Shown in pieces: positions 58,098-64,000 of a stretch of DNA of 64,000 bases (within the stretch, counting starts at the first letter, position 1; each line of letters opens with the position of its first letter). This DNA comes from Stropharia rugosoannulata. Taxonomy: Eukaryota; Basidiomycota; Agaricomycetes; Agaricales; Strophariaceae. The notes beneath the pieces are model-generated. The model did not search any database. It was not told the DNA's origin and saw only the letters and a program-made list of their open reading frames with translations. The translations under genes and the position numbers were made by a program. Location of the stretch: positions 744,001 to 808,000 of the forward strand of contig JANCIK010000010.1 in the NCBI GenBank assembly GCA_028532985.1. The letters are read 5' to 3'.

Positions 58098-58343
58098 AGG
58101 GGCTGGAGTCATTTCGTCCACAAATCACTGTGAAGTATCTTCACAGCCGGGAAGTGGCAACATATTTGCAAACCGGGATCACTCATGCCACTCGACCACT
58201 GCTATGAAGCTCTAAGCTTTTGAGAGTCAAAGCATGGTCCAGGCCTCGGATAGATGAGTATATAAAAGGGGCCAGGGGGGTGGTTTATCCCCTTCTCGTC
58301 CTATACTACCATCTCAAACTTCGACTAGGATACAGCTTATACA
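58098..58343. promoter_or_regulatory. Upstream region of the 360-codon orphan gene
   Basis: About 245 bp upstream of the ATG at 58,344. TATAAAAGG at about 58,260, some 80 bp before the start codon, is a good TATA-box candidate. Confidence 0.5.
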
Positions 58344-59591
58344 ATGCTATCTCATGAACAAGCTGAAATTTCGGTGCCAGTGGCTGATAGTTGCATATCC
58401 ATAGAATCCAATGGCACAGGGGTAAGTCAAATTTGGTTTGCTGTTGAATCGCCTTATAAGAATGCAACAGCAGATCTCCAGCGTGTCTTATATCCCACCC
58501 GCCTTTGTTATCTTCTGTACACCGGTGAATCACAATTATACTTTGGTGTATTATTGCAATAAAACTGACTTACAAAATTGCAATAGCATGCCACCAACAT
58601 CATTAACATACCACAGAATGGCACCAGCGTCACTTCTCAAATTCCTGCTGTCTGTATGAGCGAGAACGAGGACTTCTCCATTGAAGGAATGACCCAGGAA
58701 GACATTCTGTCCTCTGCCATCAATAAATCCAAGGAGCTGTGGGACCTTGTTGCTGAGCCGAAGTTCTTTGCATGCCTTCCTGGAGACTGGCTGCGGAGCA
58801 AATCGAACTCCCTCAAGTTTACGACAAGTACTGTGAAATCAATTCTCACTGTCATTGCCGGGGAGCACGCGATGAAGACAGTGCGAATTTATGCTCCTGC
58901 AATGCAAGATCTCGACGGATCCCCCGCCAATTCGGGTGCGCATGTTGTCCCTGTCCTTGTGGGGGGTCTGCCGAAGAACATCTACGATAACATTGTTTGA
59001 GAAAAAGCCACACTATATTCTTGTCCACTTGGCACGGTCGTTACCCGCCCTTACGCCGTTCTGACTGCAAAATTCATGTTAACACTTCAACCGGACTACT
59101 ACATATCCGAGATTTCGATGTCTGACTGTAACGCTGTGTACAAGGCCGTTTGCGATATCATCACTTCTGAAGGATCGGCACTTTTCCGCGCGCTGTCAGA
59201 GCAACATGGCAGTGCTGTTTCTGTTTTGTGCGCAGAATACAATAATATTCCACAGGAATTAGCGCTAAACCCTGCAACTAGGATTCAGTATATCAATTCT
59301 ACGGTACAGGTGAAAATGTTCATAGTAAAAGGAGATGGACTTGTCTGCGGCCAGAACAATGCAAAGGCATATTTCAACGTCTACATGGAGCCCCCCAGTT
59401 GCAAAGCTAATAGCTACAGGCAATGGGTTTCCCTTTTGAAGGATCGCAATGTCACTCGCTTCGTAGTGGCCGAAGGAGAACTTACAGTGACTCACCTGTT
59501 CTGTGACCATTGCACTTCCTGTGTTCATCCTAGCCAGCTTTGTCCTTATCGAAACTTAGATGGATTCTACGACACGCCTTTCCCAGTCTGA
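58344..59591 (+). pseudogene. Orphan cargo gene with a Cys-rich C-terminus, one in-frame TGA
   Basis: Exon 1 is 58344-58421 and exon 2 is 58587-59591, phase matched. TGA at 58,998-59,000 ends a 163-residue product, but the same frame then stays open for 196 codons to the stop at 59,589-59,591, including a second protein-like part (PDYYISEISMSDCNAVYKAV). I read this as one gene of about 360 codons with a single nonsense change (GTT TGA GAA; CGA to TGA would explain it). The alternative is two genes, with the second starting at 59,076. The C-terminus has a cysteine cluster, CDHCTSCVHPSQLC, that could bind a metal. No known family. Confidence 0.55.
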
Positions 59592-60019
59592 AGTCGACAA
59601 CGTTCACCTTGTTATCGGGACGGCAGTGATTAGTGGTTGTAGACGGAGAACATGACATTACTCTAACAGTAAATTTCGTACTGCGGACAGTAGCTTTTTC
59701 CTGCAACCAGCGCCTTTCTCCTTAGGTTGATCATGTGGTCACCCTTAGTTCCTTGTGGACGTAGCTAGATCTTGAATTGTAACAATAGCTATGTACCGAA
59801 GACTTTGTCCATTAGTTAGTAAATATATTAATTGCACTTCACTTTTCCGACTTGTGTTACCATTTGCACTAAAACTTCGCGCCAACTAGCCCCTGAGCAT
59901 TTGAGCGTTAACTTGTCCATGCTGAACTCAGACCACGCTGACCGCGTCTTTGGCTAAAGTCCCCATCTGCGGGCTTCCAGGAATCTGAACTCGAGCAATA
60001 TGCCTTCATCACAACGCGC
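59592..60019. other. Downstream region before the right inverted repeat
   Basis: No gene supported. It is AT-leaning and lies between the orphan gene and the right terminal repeat of the giant element. Confidence 0.35.
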
Positions 60020-61143
60020 AGGCGGTATGGAACAGCGGCCTGCATTGTCTTTGGATGAAGCTACGACAACCGCGGATGACAAAGGTGAACAGTGGGCGGT
60101 AAGGAGCACACACCTACCCTTCCGGAACTACACCTGTCAGCGCGCTCGTACCTTAAAACGCTCAGGAGACCTGCTGGGCACGTGCAACAAATGAGGCTCA
60201 TCTAGTACTCAATGGTCTTGACCGTTTCCTGAACACCAAGTGTAGGAAGTATGTACACCGCGCTGGTATGGTCAAGGAGGCTGAGACGATGCTGGGAATC
60301 CCTGGTCGCGGCAACCTGTCGCAACGCGTTAAATCAACTCTATTTTTATTTCCATTTTGCCTCACCAGAATGATGCTTTGTCGCCTGCAGCTGATCTGGA
60401 GGACATGCAGTCATTGCTCTTTTTAATGGAGAGCGCCGCCGCGCCGCGTACCGCACTAACGGGTGTCCAAATATGGCACTTAAACAGTACATTGCAGTAG
60501 TGAAAACATGAGGACGACCAATTCGACTTTCACGGCCACAACTTGCATAAATTCACCATTGGACGAGCGGAGCAGGTACTGCCAATTTGCCAAAATTTGC
60601 CGCAGAATTGCCCACTGCGCATTTGCCATAATTTGCCACAGAATTGCCCACTGCACATTTGCCATAATTTGCCACACCTGATTTGCCATACCGATTTACC
60701 CACAGAATTGCCCACTGTGCATTTGCCAAAATTTGTCACACCGATTTTACTACAGCAGATGTACTTTGGCACAAATTAGATATATATATCCAAGTAACTT
60801 TCAAATAAATTAATGGGATTTTTTTAAACATTTATCGAAAGAATATAATCAAAAAAGTTCCAAATAAAATTCTCTCAAAGATTTTGTAACTTTTTATGTG
60901 ACATGTTCACATAAATTATGCACAAAAATAGCAGATAATTATGAGATGGTTTATTTATGAATTTAAAAAAAAAACCAAATAAGTTATCAAAAAACATTCA
61001 AATAAATTACTGGTATTTATGTATTCAATTTATCAGATAAATCATCAAAGAAAATGAAGTAGTTTTTTTAAAATTTATTTTAAATAAATCATTAACTTTC
61101 TTACATATAAATTACAGTAATTTATTTGGTTGTGCACCAGGTG
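60020..61143 (-). repeat. Right terminal inverted repeat of the giant element
   Basis: Reverse complement of 34,482-35,605, nearly base for base, including the T10 run, the TGGCAAAT tandem units and the outer AATTTATTTG motifs. The outermost bases are TTGGTTGTGCACCAGGTG, followed by TAT at 61,144. Confidence 0.85.
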
Positions 61144-61473
61144 TATTGTTGTTGTTGTAGTTGAAGAGAGAGATCAGCGGAGAGAGCAGGTAAAAGCAGA
61201 CCGGCACGTATGCCAGGACACGCTTATGTCATTGCTTGACACCGTCGAGCATTCCAAACAACGCGTCCGCGCTTCCTTGGCGTTCTCTGTTTCTGCGTCT
61301 CTCTTAGTTCTCTATGCGCGGTCTGCTGACTAGATCACTCACCCAACACGGCGCCATCCATTGCTCAAGCTCAAGCACAATAACAGACAATCGCCCATAT
61401 GCCTTGGCACTTGGACCAGTGCAATCATTCAAGAAACGGTGAAAGATGACCCGCCCGTCTCACATTGGTCTCA
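61144..61473. other. Flank between the giant element and the last retroelement
   Basis: About 330 bp with a short (gtt)n run at the start. No gene or repeat recognised. Confidence 0.35.
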
Positions 61474-62891
61474 CGTTGAGAGGTCTGCCGCGGGGCTAGA
61501 CTCAAATCACAAGAAACACAACACACACAACCCCAGCGGAGCGAGATCCTATCCCCTAGATCGAGCGACGCTCTTCAGCTAAACGGAATATAGATGTCTA
61601 TGCTTTTCCTGGTCCTCTCCGCTGAGCGGACTGTGATGTTTTAAGAGTCTCGTAAGTTCAGTCCAGATGTCCGCTGTACAGTGCCTGCAAGTTCGTTTTT
61701 AAGGAGGGGTTTAATTCTAGAAGTCTCAGATTGATGTCTGGGCGACCTCCGCTGAGCGCAGGGTATCGATAGTAATGTATAGTTTTGATGGTGGCTCCGC
61801 GGGGCTTATTCCGCTGAGTGGGTTTGAGGTCCGGTGACCGATGCAGATGCTCACACAAGCTGGTATTCCCAATTGTGCCTCGCTCCGCTGACTATCCAAA
61901 GTCGTTCTGCTGGGACTGTCCAAAGTCCTATTCCGCTGAGGCTATCCAGAACCTCGTTCACCCGGTGGTGCAGTCTCAATTCACAAAACACTACAGCGCG
62001 AGTTTTCGTACATGGTTGCACTGACTCCCCGCTGAGCTCTCCAAATGACCCGGTGGCCAGAAGCTATCCAAAACTTCTATGATTCACAATACACTTCACA
62101 GTAAAGACCCTAACAAAAGCTAAACACAGCCCGCTGATGGTCTGGGACGGAGCCCAACACACAGATCTAGTGGGTAGACAATTGCTTGATTTCCGTAGTT
62201 ACAATTACAAGTTTATATATACGCGCGCTGTGTACTAATTTAGGTGGAGAGTAAATACTAGCAACGTCGGACCAAAGGTCCGCTGAGCGGATGTGCCTCC
62301 GCTGGGCGTTTTGATGACTACTCCGCTGAGCGCGACCTGACCTCGTTGTGTTGCCAGCCTCCGCCAAGAGACGCCATTAAACTCCGCTGAACGGTTCCTT
62401 CTTGGTTATTGAGATCTGGTTACCGCTGCCAAAGTTCCCCAGCGGAGCTCGTGCTATGTGCGTTGTTTATTCCTTCGGGCATCACACGCTCCAGCGCGCG
62501 TGCCACGGTCACCTGACGAGTGGACTTAGGCAAATTTCGCCTTCGTGATGTGTTCCGCTGAGTCCCTTTGAGACGCCGTCTACACACAGTCCTGCTCGTC
62601 GCCTTTGATACTTTCCGCTCAGCTGTACTCCTGCCTTCCGCTGGGACGACAGTAACCGTTATGTGCTCCGCTGACTGCTATTCCGGGTACTTCAGCTGTG
62701 TACTTATGGCCTGTACAGTCCACTGAACCCCACACAACCGCCCGCTGAGCACACGCGTGATGATTTGTGATGCACGCGCTGAGCGCTGAGACGGCTGACC
62801 AGGCTAGTCACCGCTCCGCTGTACCCCTGCACTCCAGCCCAAACCGCCCGCTGTGGCCACTTACAGCCTTGGTGTAAACGCAGGCCTGTCA
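61474..62891 (+). repeat. 5' LTR of a second LTR retrotransposon, ~1.42 kb
   Basis: Homologous along its length to the solo LTR at 13,470-14,689, from GTTGAGAGGTCT to CCTGTCA. It carries more than 20 copies of CCGCTGAG, CCGCTGA or close variants where the solo LTR has unrelated bases. It is followed by a leader and a gag-like frame, so it is the 5' LTR. The first base of the usual TG is C here. Confidence 0.8.
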
Positions 62892-63323
62892 TCTCCCCTT
62901 CACTAAAAATTTTGACTGTCCTCAGTCAAGCTCCTCCTGTATTTTTAGACCTTAGTACTGTCCCCGCATGCACTTTTAGTGCCTCATTTTCTATTTCCAG
63001 CTTCCCCGGCGCCTATTTGCCTATTTTTAGTTCTCAGTCGTCTCCGCTGGTTACTTCCATTGTTATCTGGTTCTTCCTCCGTTTAAGGATATTCCTTCCC
63101 CTTTTCAGCAGTGCACCGTCGCTTCTGAACCGCCGCTCTCCATGTAGATTACCTGAAAGTTTATGTGACGCCGCCACACTTTATTTTATTTCCAGAAAAT
63201 TCTTTCGCTGAGGGAACTGCTGTCTTATAAACATCGCGTACTGCTTTCGGTCCCTCCACATTCTTTCTTTTCCTCCCCCTCCTGCAGACCTCCTGCCCTT
63301 CCCCTTTTCCTTCTCTCGTACTC
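62892..63323 (+). other. Retroelement leader between the LTR and gag
   Basis: About 430 bp, pyrimidine-rich on the plus strand. The frame at 62,912-63,211 is Ser/Phe/Pro-rich and not convincing as a gene. I could not identify a primer-binding site. Confidence 0.45.
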
Positions 63324-64000
63324 ATGGCTTTCCGAAACTTCGACCGCCGCCAGCGCGAGAAAGAGCGCGTTGAAGCCCAACTCGACCAGGCCGATCGATT
63401 CCGCCGTCTCCGCCCAGCGCTGGTCATATATGGGGAGTTCGAGACACTAGCAGGCGCTGAAGCTCTGGCAGAGGATGGAATGACCCGTTTGGAGGAACTC
63501 CGCAGCGTAATTGATAACGCTGTTGAGAGTCACCTTGCGTCTTATCCTTCCGACGGGCTTTACCACTCTGGAGTCCGCGAGTTCTGCATCATTTTGTCCG
63601 CCATCGCCAATATGCTCATCCGCGACGACCCTCCTCAAGGCCCGCTATTGCAGTCGCGCCGTTGGTTCACAACTGGACACTCCCCCCTCTCGTCCTATAC
63701 TAGCTTCTTCAAGACGGCTTTCCCTACTCAATGGGATGGTACCGATGGCCCCAGGCCGCGCCCGCTGGTGGGTCCCATTCCCCCATCCTCTCCTACTCCG
63801 CCGGTCGTTGAAGTCCCCTTCATTGACCTGTCGGGCGACGTCCACATGTCCTCTGGCGAGGAGTCCCCTCGTGTACCTTCCCCTTCCCCCGTGATCCGCA
63901 AAGATAAACGCAAGCGCGTCGCTAGCCCCCCCGCGGTCGTTGTACCCAAGCGTTCTCGTCAAGCTGCTATCGCCGCCAACGCGGCCATCGCTGGTACGCT
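63324..64000 (+). CDS. gag: Gag-like protein of the second retroelement (partial, runs off the window)
   Basis: The frame from ATG 63,324 is open for 225 codons to the window end. It starts MAFRNFDRRQREKERVEAQL, a charged helix, then a globular stretch (FETLAGAEALAEDGMTRLEE, REFCIILSAIANMLI), then a Pro/Ser-rich region with KRKR basic residues. The position after an LTR and leader and the composition fit the N-terminus of a fungal Ty3/Gypsy Gag. No zinc knuckle is reached. There is no stop in the visible part, so this copy may be younger than the one at 11,643. Confidence 0.65.
   Translation, partial: MAFRNFDRRQREKERVEAQLDQADRFRRLRPALVIYGEFETLAGAEALAEDGMTRLEELRSVIDNAVESHLASYPSDGLYHSGVREFCIILSAIANMLIRDDPPQGPLLQSRRWFTTGHSPLSSYTSFFKTAFPTQWDGTDGPRPRPLVGPIPPSSPTPPVVEVPFIDLSGDVHMSSGEESPRVPSPSPVIRKDKRKRVASPPAVVVPKRSRQAAIAANAAIAGT

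Larger units (their letters stand above)
34482..61143. mobile_element. Giant CACTA-class transposon, 26.7 kb, with ~1.12 kb terminal inverted repeats and cargo genes
   Basis: The segment is bounded by inverted repeats at 34,482-about 35,605 and about 60,020-61,143. The outermost bases are CACCTGGTGCACAACCAAAT in both when read inward. The bases just outside are TAT on each side (34,479-34,481 and 61,144-61,146), a 3 bp target duplication as expected for CACTA elements. Inside are a Tnp2-type transposase, its usual partner gene, several cargo genes and host gene fragments. By eye the repeats differ at very few positions, so insertion was recent or the repeats were homogenised. Confidence 0.8.

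Noticed and set aside
58998..59000. TGA as programmed read-through or a selenocysteine codon
   Set aside because: Selenocysteine is not used in these fungi, as far as known, and similar stops in unrelated genes here are more simply explained by C-to-T mutation.
62912..63211. Plus-strand frame of 99 codons in the retroelement leader
   Set aside because: Ser/Phe/Leu-rich from pyrimidine tracts, located where a non-coding leader is expected, with gag starting downstream.
1..64000. CRISPR arrays, operons or prokaryotic signals
   Set aside because: Spliced genes, transposon families and domains are fungal; regular repeats found are transposon ends or LTR motifs, not spacer arrays.

Overview
The window looks like a transposon-dense accessory region of an agaricomycete (basidiomycete) genome. 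The introns are about 40-70 nt with GT..AG ends. The gene content is typical of that group: a KDZ transposase with a CxC2 cysteine cluster, a Plavaka transposase, a Tnp2-type CACTA transposase, a DUF6532 protein, an RTC4-like protein, a chromodomain Ty3/Gypsy element and a STAND NTPase with TPR repeats. I reconstructed exon structures by hand from splice signals; where exon lengths sum to a whole number of codons I say so.

Layout. 1-192: 3' end of a nuclear-type protein. About 370-8,900: a KDZ element with two divergent genes, a 709-residue partner on the minus strand and a 1,227-residue KDZ transposase on the plus strand, 115 bp apart, flanked by repeat-rich ends with TGCCGCG motifs. 9,025-11,640: an acidic repeat protein followed by a cluster of CCGG motifs. 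11,643-19,647: a 5'-truncated chromoviral Ty3/Gypsy element, broken by a solo LTR of another family, by a TIR element, and by a Tc1/mariner relic inside that element. 19,890-22,264 and 32,365-32,789: two halves of one STAND/NLR-like gene (NB-ARC plus TPR), separated by a 10.1 kb Plavaka element carrying five genes. Joining the halves at 22,264/32,365 restores the reading frame.

34,482-61,143: a 26.7 kb segment bounded by nearly identical inverted repeats of about 1.12 kb and flanked by TAT on both sides. I read it as one giant CACTA-class transposon. It holds its own Tnp2 transposase (minus) and partner gene (plus), and cargo: a RING-finger gene, an RTC4-like gene, a 295-residue orphan, a 92-residue coiled-coil protein and a 360-codon orphan with an in-frame stop. 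It also holds a block of decayed host gene pieces (Nup84/Nup107, a DEAD-box helicase tail, Rad51). 61,474 to the end: LTR, leader and start of gag of another retroelement, of the same family as the solo LTR at 13,470.

Several otherwise intact genes contain one in-frame stop of a kind a C-to-T change would create, which suggests repeat-directed mutation or deamination of methylated cytosine. No rRNA gene, CRISPR array or convincing complete tRNA gene was seen. All functions come from motif recognition by eye; no search was run.
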